Source: Smittium mucronatum
Taxonomy: Eukaryota; Kickxellomycota; Harpellomycetes; Harpellales; Legeriomycetaceae
Length of the DNA stretch: 20,289 bases
Assembly: GCA_001953115.1 (NCBI GenBank)
Contig: LSSL01000872.1
Location: 1 to 20,289, forward strand
Reading direction: 5' to 3'
Shown here one piece after another: positions 1-11,751 of the stretch. The position numbers and the translations under genes were made by a program. The notes beneath the pieces were generated by a model. The model had not been told where the DNA came from, did not search any database, and worked only from the letters and a program-made list of their open reading frames with translations. Numbering within the stretch: the first letter of the stretch is position 1; every line of letters starts with the position of its first letter.

Positions 1-3
1 CGA

Positions 4-41
4 GGTATGGAGCTGCTAGAGTGGCAGAGGGGAGTAGGATG
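4..41 (+). repeat. Dispersed G-rich repeat motif, copy 1
   Basis: The segment opens with GGTATGGAGC, continues with CTAGAGTGGCA and ends with GGGGAGTAGGATG, followed by a T-rich run. The same order of blocks recurs, diverged, at 305-350, 1890-1940 (inverted) and 7492-7540, and perhaps at 6501-6544. G-rich DNA of this kind stands out sharply from the A/T homopolymer background. It may be the end or core of a short transposable element or a minisatellite-like unit; no open reading frame or target-site duplication was identified, so the class is unknown. Confidence 0.6.
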
Positions 42-133
42 AAAATTTTTTTTGTAAAATTTTCACTTTTTTTAATTTTTTTAAATTAGTTTTTATAACT
101 TTTTATTAACTTTAAAATAAATTTCCCTTATAA

Positions 134-232
134 AAATCTTTGGGATGGGAGTGTTTTGAAAAAGCCTTGATTAAGCTACAAGCTGACACTGCTGATAATA
201 AATTTGTACTAGACAGAAATTTTTCTGTTTGA
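134..232 (+). other. Short coding-like stretch between two direct repeat copies
   Basis: This 300-bp interval between repeat copies 1 and 2 is less AT-rich than its surroundings. One plus-strand frame is open for 32 codons from 134 to a TGA at 230-232 and reads GWECFEKALIKLQADTADNK in its middle, which has a protein-like composition. There is no ATG in it, no continuation in frame, and no family was recognised. It could be a remnant of a mobile element bounded by the repeat motif, or chance. Confidence 0.2.
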
Positions 233-304
233 AATCCGGGTGCTCAGAACACTTGAGTCCAGAGTTTAAGTTATTCACATTCACTTTTGAACCAATTTTC
301 ACTG

Positions 305-350
305 TATATGGAGCTTCTAGAGTGGCATATTATAGTTAGATGAATTTTTT
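305..350 (+). repeat. Dispersed G-rich repeat motif, copy 2
   Basis: TATATGGAGC followed by CTAGAGTGGCA and TAGATGAATTTTTT lines up with copy 1 at 4-41, in the same orientation and about 300 bp downstream. The GGGGAGTAGG block is eroded here to TATTATAGTTAG. The direct spacing suggests either a tandem unit of about 300 bp or two nearby insertions. Confidence 0.5.
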
Positions 351-722
351 ACATTTTTTTTAAACGTTTTTTTATAAAACTTTATCAAAATAAACAAATA
401 TACGTAAACAAACTGTAGTTAGAGATGAGGAGAAATAAAATAACTAAATACGTCTTTTTTTATCTAGTGATATTTATGCTTATGCATTCCAATAAATTTT
501 TTTAATGGATATAGAAAATTTTAGCAGTGATACTAGTCAGTGATAAAATGGTCGTAAATATCAACAGTATAGATGGTAGTATTAGTAGTATTTTTGAATA
601 TTGGCAGTTCTTAGTGATCAATTAGGTTTTTTGTAGGTTTATTACTAGTATAAATATAAAAAATATTATTATTTAATTATGATGTACCGGTTGAAGTTGG
701 TGATATCGATTTTCTATCCATA

Positions 723-766
<44 letters not shown>

Positions 767-1889
767 TTATTATTAATTTTTTTTGTTTTTATCATCTTTG
801 AAGTTTCCAAAAATGAAATTTGAGAAATTTCATCTTTTTTAAAACCTGTTTTTTGGATTCAATATTTTAGTTTATAGACATATAAGATAATTTTATACTG
901 TATCTTTCCACATTTTATCTCCGCATTTTGAAAAATCAGAAATTTCAAAGTTTATTTCTTATTAATTTATTTCTGCTTTTTGTTTCAATTCCATGTTTGG
1001 ATCAGTATGTTTATCTAAATTAACCTTAAAAATGCAAAATTTCTCCATAAAAAAATACTTTGGCAAATATAATTTACTTTTTATCATTATCTAGCTATTT
1101 TATTATTTATAAAACCATAATTATTTATAAAGTGAAAAAAAATATGGGTTGATAATTTTAATCAGTCAATCACCATTTTAATCAAATAAAATGGCCACTT
1201 TTTGGGCAATAGACTCTATTTTTCTAGACCAAAACTATTAATATAGGTTTCTGTGAGATAATATGGTATAAAATATCACCTTTGCTGATAAATATTACTG
1301 CGCAAATAGTGGACCTTTTTGGTCAGGATTTGCCTTTTTCCTGAACGTAGATATAGAATTTGATTTTAAACTTTTAATGTTGGTAAAAAATAGAAGCCTC
1401 TTAGCCCAATTTTATCTTGCAAAAAGTTGTTTTTTCTGTATAAAAATTGTTTTTTTCTGACTAAAACTATAGATCTGTAATATATCTCCTATTATTGGTC
1501 AAAATTTGTATTTTTATGATCAAATACCACTGAAAAAAACTAATGTTTTTTTCGGAAAGAAGTTTATTTTTCATTTATCTCTTTAATCGGTATCAAATTA
1601 CATTTCATTTCAAAACCTATTATTAAATTATTTATAATATAAATAACTTTTCGTTTTTTTAATTTTAAATAAAAAGATTTTGAACCGATTTTTTGCTCTA
1701 TGTACGTTTGTAGCCTTCTTTTTAAGAGCAATCTTTTTATGGGGCCAATTAAGGGATTAAAAATCAATTAATTATATGCAACATACCTTTTTATTCAATT
1801 ACCTTTTTTTTATATAGGAAATTTATTTATGATATTTTAAAGCTATTAAAAACTGTAAAAATAACTAAAAAATAATAAAATATATATTT
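351..1889. other. Non-coding AT-rich interval with islands of less extreme composition
   Basis: No intact gene is seen. A trinucleotide microsatellite lies at 723-765 and a small 9-bp-arm palindrome (ATGAAATTT, 3-nt loop) at 813-833. Around 1200-1560 there are diverged internal repeats: TTTTTCTAGACCAAAACTAT near 1219 resembles TTTTTCTGACTAAAACTAT near 1452, and TTGGTCAGGATTTG near 1319 resembles TTGGTCAAAATTTG near 1496. A minus-strand open stretch of 67 codons at 1564-1767 starts at TTG, is Lys/Ile-rich and matches no family I recognise; I do not call it a gene. Confidence 0.5.
723..765 (+). repeat. (TAG)n microsatellite, about 14 units
   Basis: An uninterrupted run of the trinucleotide TAG covers about 43 bp and passes into a short TAT-rich tail. 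Isolated TAG and GTA words in the 150 bp upstream look like decayed earlier repeats. It is non-coding, since every frame on the plus strand is either TAG stop, AGT or GTA and no gene overlaps it. It should be length-polymorphic between strains. Confidence 0.95.
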
Positions 1890-1940
1890 GATACCGCTCC
1901 CACTCCCACTCCCATCTTTTGCTTTAGTGGCTCCGTACCT
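1890..1940 (-). repeat. Dispersed G-rich repeat motif, inverted copy 3
   Basis: On the plus strand this reads ATACCGCTCC, then CACTCCCACTCCC, then TAGTGGCTCCGTACC. Read on the minus strand it gives GGTACGGAGCCACTA, then three GGGAGT-type units, the same order of blocks as copy 1. It contains a small internal tandem of GGGAGT. The sequence just beyond it, TACCTTTATTCAATTAC at 1936-1952, repeats with small changes about 150 bp earlier at 1785-1803, so a larger unit of the element may be duplicated here. Confidence 0.55.
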
Positions 1941-4900
1941 TTATTCAATTACTATATAGAAATATATACTCTCTATTTGAAAAAGTCGATTGTTTTTGTA
2001 TATGAATATCATAGATTAAAGCACTGATGTTATTTATTTTAATCTTAGATTATTTCAAATTAAATCTGATTTTTATTTGATTTTTCTTTTGATTTTATGA
2101 ATATTAAGTAATATCCGACAAAAAAATAATGAAATAGATACTTTTTTCCAAAATATTCTTTCAATTTTATTAATTTCTCCTTAAAAAATTAAAAATGAAT
2201 TTTTTGAAAAAACAAGTCTAAATATCTTCTCCGGATTATAAATTTTCACATTTTTTTGTTTTGATTTTTTCAAAAATTAATAATTTTTTTGTACTAAAGA
2301 AATTTTAAATAATAAAAAAAACATAATTCATGATAATTTAATCTCTTTATTTTTTATTTATTTTTTTATTTACACCTAAAATTTTAATTTTGATTTCAGC
2401 AAAAAAAATTTAAGGATTATTTATTAATAAAATTATATTTAAACTTTTTAAATGTACACATAAATTTATTTTTGGTGATTTAATACTGTAATCTCACTTT
2501 ATTATTTAAAAAAATTCAACTAAAATAAAATTTAATCTATAATGAAATAATTAGTGATTCAATATTTTCTGATTATTGGCTATATTTTTTCAAAAATCTA
2601 TTTCTAAAAAAATAAGTATTTCTAAATATTAAAATATATTCTTTATTATCGCTTTAGAAAACAAAAAATAATGGAAAAAAATTCATAATATCAAGAAGTG
2701 CAGATTTATAATTTTTCAAAATAAAAAGGAGATATTTTATATTTTAAAGGTATAGTAATCAAAATCAAAATCCTTATTTTAATCTTGTTAGTATTTTCAA
2801 GTTTCCTATTTAAATATCTATATTCAACAAATTTAAAAACCGGTTGTTAAATTCGAAACTATTTAAATTTAAAAAAACAAATTTAACAAAAAATTGAACC
2901 TTTTTGACATACCTAAGTTCGTAAGTAATAAAATATTATAGATATTTTTTTTGATCGTAAAAATATAGGCACTTTCATTTATTTTGATTGGATTCGTGTA
3001 AAAATGTATGTAAAATTTTAAGAAATAAATATTTTCGGCTTAACTTCATATTAATATATATATTTGATCTAATTATTAAATCTCTTTGGAAAATTTTATT
3101 AAATTCGGAATTATTTAAATTATAATAAATATATCAAATATATAGCTAATTTCAATGTGAAACTCGCTAAATTTGGCTAAAAAGGTATTAATAGATAAAT
3201 TAATAAATAAAATAGAAAATAGAAAACATTACCGGCTCTCTCAATAATAACAAAAAAACAGAATAAAACTTTTTTATTTTGGTTTAGTTATATCAAATAA
3301 TTTATTATTTTATTAGCTGAATTATAAAATACTATAATATAAGTTTAGCCTAATTTAGCTAAATTAATTTTCAATTGAGTTTTTATTAATTGAAATTATT
3401 TATTAAGTATAGAATCTATTGAAATTAAAATTTCTGTAAATTTTTTTGATCATCATCTAAATTCAGTTTTAAAAGTAATTATGTTAAATTTTAACTTTTT
3501 AAGATAGAAAAATTTACATAAATTTTCCTGATTATAAATATTTAAATAACGTGATATTTTAATAAATTTTAGATATATTGATGCTGGTTCCAGAAAGATA
3601 AATACACAAATTATTTATTAATTTTCATAAATCTACAAAAAAACTGCTAACTTATTCTATAAGTATTGTTTAAATTACATATGATAATTCTGTATTTTTT
3701 TGACATAAATTTACGTATTTTTAGTAAATATTATGCAAAAATAATATAAATATGAATTTTTTTAAATTAAATAAAAAAGAAAAATTAAGCTAAAATAAAA
3801 TATTTTTAATTTAAATGCAGACTAATATAAGGTGAATTTTTTATACCTATTATTTATTTCGACCTCCGAGTAGTAGAAATTAGAATTTTCCAGAATTTAG
3901 ATAAAATAAAGATTGAAATAATAATTATCAGTATTAATATTTAAATATTTTAAATAAAAAATTAATATGATATCTGCTGATTTTAATTGTAAATAGCTAG
4001 AAATTTTATCCAAAAATATCGAAAACTGAATTATCTTAAAATCTTTAAATCAATAAAAAAACGTATTAGATGACCATTTTTATCTGTTCGAAATTTCTAA
4101 TTTTCAAAGAAAAATATTATTTAACTTATTATTTTTAAACATATTTGTTTTTTTTTCCTTTTAAATATTCGAAATCTCGATAATAAATTATTTTTAGCAC
4201 AGAAAATACACAGATAAATTTTAAAGGATTTAAAATTGAGAAAATCTACGATAAATATACAAAGTAAGCATGTTGATATATATACATCAAATCAATGTTG
4301 GAGGGCATTTTTTTAAGGAATAAAATGAAAACCTACTATAAATTTTTTAATTAGAATGAATTTCGTAATAAATCAAAGGCATAAAAAATTTCAATTGAAT
4401 AATAATTAATGTAAAATATAGGTTTATCCATTAAAATATTAAAAAAAAGATACTTTTATTTGATTTTTATAATTAGAGAAATAACGTCTCCAATACTGGA
4501 TAGAAGTTAGTGATATATTAAAGGCTAAATATACCCTAAAAAACTTAGCTCGAATAATTTTTTTTATCTCTATATTTCTATTTATACAAAAAATATTTAT
4601 ACTACCGGTAAAAATAATTATTTTTTGTATTTAAAAAAAAATTATCTGGAAAAAATTACCAATTAAGCTTGGATTTTTTATTTATTTAATCATTAATTTA
4701 ATCTTATACCGGAAAAATATTAAATTTCTAGAAATTGGAAGATGTGATTTAAAATAAAAGTTAATAAAATGGGCTTTTTTCTTCTTCAATCCTTCAAATT
4801 TTAATAATTTTTTTTTCACTAAAATAAGTTTTAACTAAACATATATATATAAAGATGGCTAATCAGAAATCAGTATTAAAAATTTTTATAGAGAATAATT

Positions 4901-5066
4901 CTTAATAAATCAATAGGTATTGAAATATCCTATAGATTGTAAAAAATAAGCGCAAATATTTGCCGATATGGCTTTTAAAATGCAGTGAATTCAAGATTTT
5001 ATAAAATAATGGTTTGAATTTAGAAGAAATCGAATAAAAATATTCTATTTTACGTTCTGTTTTTAA

Positions 5067-5092
5067 ATATATATATATATATATATATATAT
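5067..5092. repeat. (AT)13 dinucleotide tract
   Basis: An uninterrupted alternating AT run of 26 bp lies in the gene desert. Shorter alternating runs occur elsewhere, for example at 4840-4850 and in the BRX1 intron at 15961-15974. No function is implied. Confidence 0.95.
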
Positions 5093-5557
5093 AAAGAAAA
5101 TTAGTTAGCCTAAGCCAATTTTCCGAGAAATATGATATACTGATAATTCATTATTATATTAAATGTCTTAAAAATTATTTATATTATAAAAATGAATAAA
5201 CTAGTTTCGAAAAAAAATTCAATATGAATTGAAAGTGGGTATTAATAATTATGTTAAAAGTTTTACCAGAAACCACTTTTAGCTTATACAAATTTTGAAA
5301 TTTTCTATTAAATGTTTATTATGTTTAGAAATATATTAGATACATAATTTAAATATAATTTTATTTTTATGATTATTATTTTTTATTTTATTCTATTTTA
5401 TCATATTCTGCGAAAAATATTACTATACTCGAATTTATCTGCAAAAAATATATTTATAAGCAGAGGTTACCAAAAAAAAAAATATAAATTATTTAGTTTT
5501 ATTTACGAATTGTTTTTGTGAATTAAAAGATTAAATAAATTTGGAAGGTTTTTTATA

Positions 5558-5592
5558 AACAAATTTTTATATCATGAATATAAAAATTTGTT
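5558..5592. repeat. Perfect inverted repeat, hairpin-forming
   Basis: The left arm AACAAATTTTTATAT (5558-5572) is exactly complementary to the right arm ATATAAAAATTTGTT (5578-5592), leaving a 5-nt loop CATGA. The next base pair outwards does not match. All but two of the 15 pairs are A:T. It could extrude as a cruciform or be the scar of a small inverted-repeat element; no gene is close enough for it to be a terminator. Confidence 0.8.
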
Positions 5593-6500
5593 AATAATAG
5601 AGGTGAAAGTTAAAAATTCAATTCAGTATTATTATTGTTATTGTGAGATGAAGTATATGTGATTTTTTAGAAGTGTAAAGAAAAAAAACAGAAATTAATA
5701 TAAAAGATAATTAGCATCACTCTCAGTTATTTTTTGATTATTAAACAGTTTATAAGTAAATAAAGTTTTAATTTTTATATTTTAGCTGTTATATTTGCTA
5801 TATTTGCTACATTTTGGTAATATTAAAGAAAAATTCTAATGACAATTACTGTTTTAGATCTATATGCCAAATAATTTCCAATAAAAGAATGTTTTTCTGT
5901 ATGGATAAAAATAATTTCAAAAAAAACCATTAGATTTTTATCCATATTACAAGTATTCATCACGCGTATAAAAAAAATCAAAAATCAAACTTTAAATCTT
6001 GAATATTTTTTTTATATTTTTAAATTTTCAAAAAAAGTTATTCTGACACACTATTTAAAATTTTCTTTTAGATATAAATTTAGAAACTCATCATATACCC
6101 AAAAACTTTTTGTAAACTTATAAATACCATTCTATTTATATAAATTGAATTTTTTTAAACATATCTTAATTTTTAAGAAGATATTTTATATGAAAAAAAT
6201 AATCATTAGGTTTAATCAACACAAATTTTAGAATAAAATAAATATTTTACTATCTATAGATTTTTTAAACATTGAAAATATTAAGTTTTTGATTTAATGT
6301 GTGTATTTTGAGGTGAATTTCCTTTTTTAGTATCAAAATTACATGGAAATTTATACTGAAAGGTCAAAAAAGATAATAATAAAAATCAATATCATTAAAA
6401 ATAAGATTAATTACTCAAAAGAAATAATTTTATTTTATACAGGTTATTTTATTTTTAAGTAATCTCAGGTTATTATTTTTCATTTGAAAGATCACCTTTT

Positions 6501-6544
6501 TCGGAGGATGGAGAAAAATGAAAAAAAAGGGGAGAGGGCTCGGG
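6501..6544 (+). repeat. G-rich island, possible fifth repeat copy
   Basis: CGGAGGATGGAG, a purine-rich A run, and then GGGGAGAGGGCTCGGG form an isolated G-rich patch in the AT desert. The block order and spacing resemble copy 1 (CGAGGTATGGAG, 17 nt, GGGGAGTAGG), so it may be a decayed copy of that repeat. Independently, the three G runs of three or four plus the nearby GG pairs could allow a weak G-quadruplex on the plus strand. Confidence 0.35.
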
Positions 6545-7491
6545 TTTATATGATGTGTGATCTGATATTATTTATTTTTTAACTATTTTTCTTGCAGAAA
6601 AAGACATTGAATTTTAGTCAGAATTTACGAGAAAAATATTAATAAAAAAAAGGGTTTAAAATAGTTTCATTATTAAAAACAAGAAATTTATTTTATGTGA
6701 ATTTAAAAAATTAATTATTATTTTTTCTATGTCAAAAAAAGTTGATTAGAGTAATTAAATTTTGAATACATACTAAAATATCTTCATTTTTATGCAAAAG
6801 TGACATAAAAGTTAGCTAACTATCACAATGTTTATTTTTTTGAAAAAAGAATTCATATCAATAAAAAAATTTGAAAGTGAATTCGTTATTTTTTCGAAAT
6901 TTTTTGATTATTATATTTAGTTGTAAATGTTAATATATATATTTTTTACATGTTAATGGTGGAACCGATATTATTTTTTGAATTTCAGATTTTACAATGA
7001 AACTTTTCAGGCTTAAACTTTTTGGATAGTAATTATTAAAAGAGTAAATGAATATTTAGAAGAGGTGATTATAAGGCTCATTTATATTATTTAATAAGAT
7101 TTTATTGCATATTTTTATCGTTTGAATAAATTCTGCTATTCCAGAAAACTTTTTTATTCAATAAAAAATAAGATACTTAGCTATATAAGTTTTTATATTA
7201 AAGATTTTCATTTGAATTAAAAATCAGAAAATCAATGAGTAGAACAATAGTAAAATAAATTCATGTTATGAAAAATGTTATTAAACTAAATTATAATGAG
7301 CCTTTCTGTATTTTTTAACGGCTAACTTTATATTAATACCCAAATTTATACCCTTTTTATGATAAACTATTAGATGAAGCTTAATTAGAATGGATGACTA
7401 AGATTTTGCAGTATTATAAATTTATAAATTTATGGATTTATAATTCACTAATTTTTTGGGCAATAAAAAAAGTTTTCTGGACCCAAAGCCG

Positions 7492-7540
7492 ATACGGTAT
7501 GGAGCTCCTAGTGTGCCTGGATGGGATCGAGTAATAAATT
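7492..7540 (+). repeat. Dispersed G-rich repeat motif, copy 4
   Basis: ACGGTATGGAGCTCCTAG is followed by TGTGCCTGGATGGGATCGAG and then a T-rich stretch, matching copies 1 and 2 in order and orientation. The CTAGAGTGGCA block is altered to CTAGTGTGCCT. A nearby fragment, ATGGGGTAGCTG at 7685-7696, may be a further scrap. Confidence 0.55.
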
Positions 7541-10190
7541 TTGTCATATAAATTTTTTATAGTATTTTTATTAATAAAATCCAGTAAAAAAATAAAATAA
7601 AAAATTTTTTTCAGAAAAATATAAGAGATATAACTATATGATAAAGAACTTTTTTCGCGTGAAAACGCAAAAAAAATAGTGTAAAATGGGGTAGCTGTGC
7701 TTTATTTTTTTGAAGAAAAAGTTTCTACAAATAATCTTGGACCTTAAAATTAAAATTTTTTTCTAACTTAACTTAACGGGTTATAAAATTTTTAAATTTA
7801 GCTAAAAAAATAAGTAGTTATATTTTTACAAGCGCATAAAATATATCTTAAGCCGAATAAAAAAATAACAGAATTTTATTGGAATGCAAGGTTTAGAAAA
7901 TTATTAATACACAAGTTTACATATCAATGAAAAGTTTTAAAAAACTCTATATTTTTTTAAGATATTTTTTATAATATAGAATATAAAAAAATCATTTTTC
8001 CATTTTTTATTTGAATTTTTTTTTTTCAATATGTGAAAACATTTAAAATATCAGTGTTAGAAAGAAAAAAAGATTGGCTTTAGGATTTTAAATTTTTATA
8101 GAATTCAATAAAATTTAGATGTTTTTTGGATATTTTATATATTTTTTTGCATTCATTAACTATATATTTCATGATTTAATGTCATCATAATAATAAATTA
8201 TAAAAAATTCATAATATTAAGCTGGCAAAATTAATTTTCATCCGATATAACAAGACTTTGATTAATACCCATTATAAATTGTAAATGGTATATATACATA
8301 TTAATTCATTTTCTTGGGCATATATTCCTAAAAAAGATTCTAGATTCGTTCTATTGGTTATATATATTTTCAATTTACCAAAAAAGTATATGTTCAATTT
8401 TTTCGATCTTTTAAGGAAATAATTCTAATTTATGTAATCTATTTGGAAAGCGAAATAAAATTTTAATGAATCATGATCATTATTTTTCATTAATTCATTA
8501 TTAATTTATTGAAAATACCTCTTAAAAAATTATTTTAATAAAATATACTGACATTTCTAATATTTAATACTACCAACCATTTTATTGTTTGTATTTGGTT
8601 TTCTCGCCTAATCTTTTATTTTATAAAAGGGAAAAAATGAGTTTTTATTCTCGAAAAAAAATCTCAGAAAACTATCTCACTCTTTAGATTAAATTTATAT
8701 ATGATGAAAATTTTTTAGTTGAATATAAAATTTTACAATAATTTTTTTAAAAAATAGATATTCTTATTTTCCACTATTTTAGGGGTCTTTTTTTTGAAAA
8801 ATTGTTTTTTTATTACTGAAATAAATTAATAATAAAAAATTGATTAGAATAATTTACCTATTTTTTTTCATTTTTAAAATTCATAAGATTTTTTGTAAAC
8901 TTTGAAAGGTTATAAATTTTCAAACAAAAAAGCTATTAAAAATATAAATTTGAATAAAAAAAATTTAATAAATATGTATTTTTAATAAAATACATAAAAC
9001 AGTTAATATTTTATGGTTTAATCAAACCTAGATAATGTTTTTAAAATGATTTTTATAAGCTTTTTAATCAATTAAGACTTTCAAAAAAAAAAAAAGTAGA
9101 TACAGAGAAGATTTTCAGAAACAAAATTTTTAAAAAATGGTTTTCTCTGATTTCTTTTTTTGTTATCCCTTAGTTTAATTGAATAAATATTTGTAGAATT
9201 TAATCTTTTTAAAACAGTAGTTTTAGTTAATGGACTGGTTGAATAATAATTTTAATTTTATCGTTTTTAATATATGTTTTCCAATATATAAAAATTGCGG
9301 TTTAGAACACTTATTTTATTTTTAAAATATAATTTAATTTAGGTTTTTTGTATCTTTATGAGATATATAGCTTGAATATTAAATTTTTTGTGTAAGAAAT
9401 CTAACCAATTTTACTTATATCGAAATATTAGCCTTATTAATACATTTTATTATTGCTTGATTGAAAAAAATCCCAAACATTGAATTATTTTTTTTTTGAA
9501 TTTTTTATTATAAAAAATAAATATTAATATAATAAATTAATCATATTATTTCCTAGAGAATATGAATATGTTTTGAGATATTTATTTTCTATTCTTTCGT
9601 AATTTTTAAATTTAAAAAAGGATTTCAAATCAATAGATATCAATTCTAATTTGGGAAAATATTTACATAAGCTTCTATGCATTTTTTCAAAATATAATAA
9701 TATAAATAGCTTTTAAAATACCACAATTAATAATAAATTTTTACTAAGCATGTATATACATATGGTTTTAAATGCCATCAGCCATAAAAATATGATACGT
9801 TGGTCCAATCCTATTTTTTCAAATTCACATCTCCCATTTAAAAAACTAGATTAGGGAAATCAGTTATTTTTTAGATAACCAAACCCCCAAAAGGCACGTG
9901 ATTTTTGGAACTTTTCATAGATATTATTGAATAATGATGGTGTGCTTTTTTTTATATTATATCTAAAAAGATATTTTACATCGTTTAAACAATCTTAAAA
10001 TATGGAAATTGTAAAATCCTTTTCATAAAAAAAAACCTTCTAAATTTTAATAGACCAGAATAAAATACTAGAATTTTTCGAAAAAATAACGGAGATAACA
10101 ATAAGGCTTTTATAATTTATTTAAATTCTAGAGAAAAGGTTCAAAAATCCACTAAATTTTCATCAGCCTTGGCCATTATAATCATTTTAT

Positions 10191-11575
10191 TTAGCTTCTT
10201 GCCTGAAACCGTAAATTAATAAATGCTATAAACCTATCTAAACTCCAGATGTGAGTTTTATGTGATGGGATTTTATGATATAGGAGTTTGATTCCCCTAA
10301 AATCCTTGGCCGAAATAGCAAGAGCTGTGTTATGGGAAATGATCATTGCTATATATTCACCAATAAATTTTTTATTATATCATCCATGCTGATTATTTTT
10401 TCAATTTAACACCAGAAGTTATGATTTTTCTTGATTCCGAAAGTTGATTACCCAATATATGGGAAATTATTTAACTTACCAAACGCTTTTTTCTGCAAAT
10501 CATTATAGACTAATTTGAATTCAGCTCATTTTCGACTTTTTAGTTTTACTTGAATTATAAAATTGTGGTAAATTTTACAACTTTAGATTTCTCACAATTA
10601 TTATTTGCTACATCTAGTATTTTAATACTTTCCGGGCCTAAATTTATTTCTTGCTCCTATTATCTCAAGTCAACTATTATAATAAGCTTAACTTGATTTA
10701 CCCAATGGTATACAAATAATATTAGTCTAATGAAAACATTTAGAAAAAAGTAAAAGCCATTTTTTGTACTATTGCCCCTGAAAGGGATAAGCAAATATAA
10801 AAAATATTAAGAATGGGAATTTTTACTAAAAAGGAAGTAAGAAATTTCTAATAGTAAAACTTCTGTAGTGCTAAAGAATCTGCCATATTTTCACACATTT
10901 TTAGTTGTGCTTGTAGATAGGATGTTTATGAGGTTTTTTATTAAAATTTATATGATCTAAAAAACAATCGCTTAATACGATCAAGGGATGTTATAAACAT
11001 CTATTCGCTGAGATTTTTGGTTTTATATAATACTTAGCCCAAAGTCTATTTAAATGAGCTAAGTCGTAGCTGAAGGTCAAGGGGGTGTAGATGTTGGCTA
11101 ATAAATTAATACATAATTCTTTCGGCTACTCATTACACAGTAAGGTTCTGGAAAATTGATCTACGACTCACCGAATCAATTTGCTGTATCTGATATATTA
11201 TTACTATCCAATAAAATGAGACAATTAATTGTGTTGGTTGGCTCAATGTCTTAAACAAGAGTAATTTGTATCCCAACTTTGCCATATTTTTCCCAAAAAA
11301 GGAAAATTTACTACCCTTTAACAATATCTCAAATGGGGTTTTTAACAATTCCATATCAATTTAGTAATATTCAGATAATAAATGCATTTATCCTTCCGTC
11401 TAATTAGAGCATATTTACGATTTATTGTTGGTTGATTATTGAGATAAAGAGCTGTCCAATTAAATACAGAAGTCAAATTTGTGTATTCTAGTCCTCTTTC
11501 AATGAACCTTAAGTTTCTATTTGGTAAATGTGGTGAAAGTGCTTTTTTATTGGATGGGTAGTAAAATGTGTTTAG
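10191..11575 (-). pseudogene. Decayed protein-coding region, family unknown
   Basis: Several long minus-strand open stretches follow one another in shifting frames. The frame from 11575 to a TAA at 11342-11344 is open for 77 codons (it includes LPNRNLRFIERGLEYTNLTS). It hands over, with a 13-nt overlap in another frame, to an open stretch from 11354 down to 11133 (it includes TPFEILLKGSKFSFFGKNMA and ends SRRSIFQNLTV). That frame then continues to about 10743 with scattered TAA/TAG stops and protein-like blocks such as QLKMCENMADSLALQKFYY. A further stretch at 10191-10379 is open for about 62 codons (HNTALAISAKDFRGIKLLYH). Part of 11576-11680 may belong too. Amino-acid composition, frame handovers and raised G/C suggest a frameshifted dead gene. 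Introns cannot bridge the 11342/11354 frame change in any way I could find. I do not recognise the family. Confidence 0.45.
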
Positions 11576-11751
11576 CTAATTATTAATCAGGGTATTATTG
11601 AATTTTCAACGGAATATCTGGCAGAAAAGCAGCTAAGGCTATTTAGATTTAAATATACCAACTTATTCGATTCCAAGGTTCAAAAAAAGTTTTGGCAAAT
11701 TACATTTATCAAATTTTCAGTTCTTGAAAGAGAAGTGATTTTTATCAACTT

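Larger units (their letters stand above)
1980..9760. other. Extremely AT-rich gene desert
   Basis: Nearly 8 kb holds no open reading frame of note on either strand. The sequence is dominated by A and T homopolymer runs; one sampled line (2281-2340) has 6 G/C in 60. I see no tRNA, no recognisable transposase or reverse transcriptase fragment and no long tandem array. Named items inside it are the (AT)13 tract, the hairpin near 5558, the G-rich island near 6503 and a repeat copy near 7492. The edge near 9,760 is visible by eye as a rise in G/C. Its run-rich texture is not the TpA-enriched pattern expected from classical repeat-induced point mutation. Confidence 0.75.

Noticed and set aside
225..255. 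Possible tRNA T-loop (GTTTGAAATCC)
   Set aside because: No matching acceptor, D-arm or anticodon stem could be folded around it.
1564..1767. Minus-strand 67-residue ORF
   Set aside because: It starts at TTG, is dominated by Lys and Ile as expected from AT-rich DNA, and shows no family motif or promoter.
9895..9900. CACGTG E-box palindrome
   Set aside because: A single six-base match about 1.9 kb from the nearest intact gene start is not enough to call a regulatory site.
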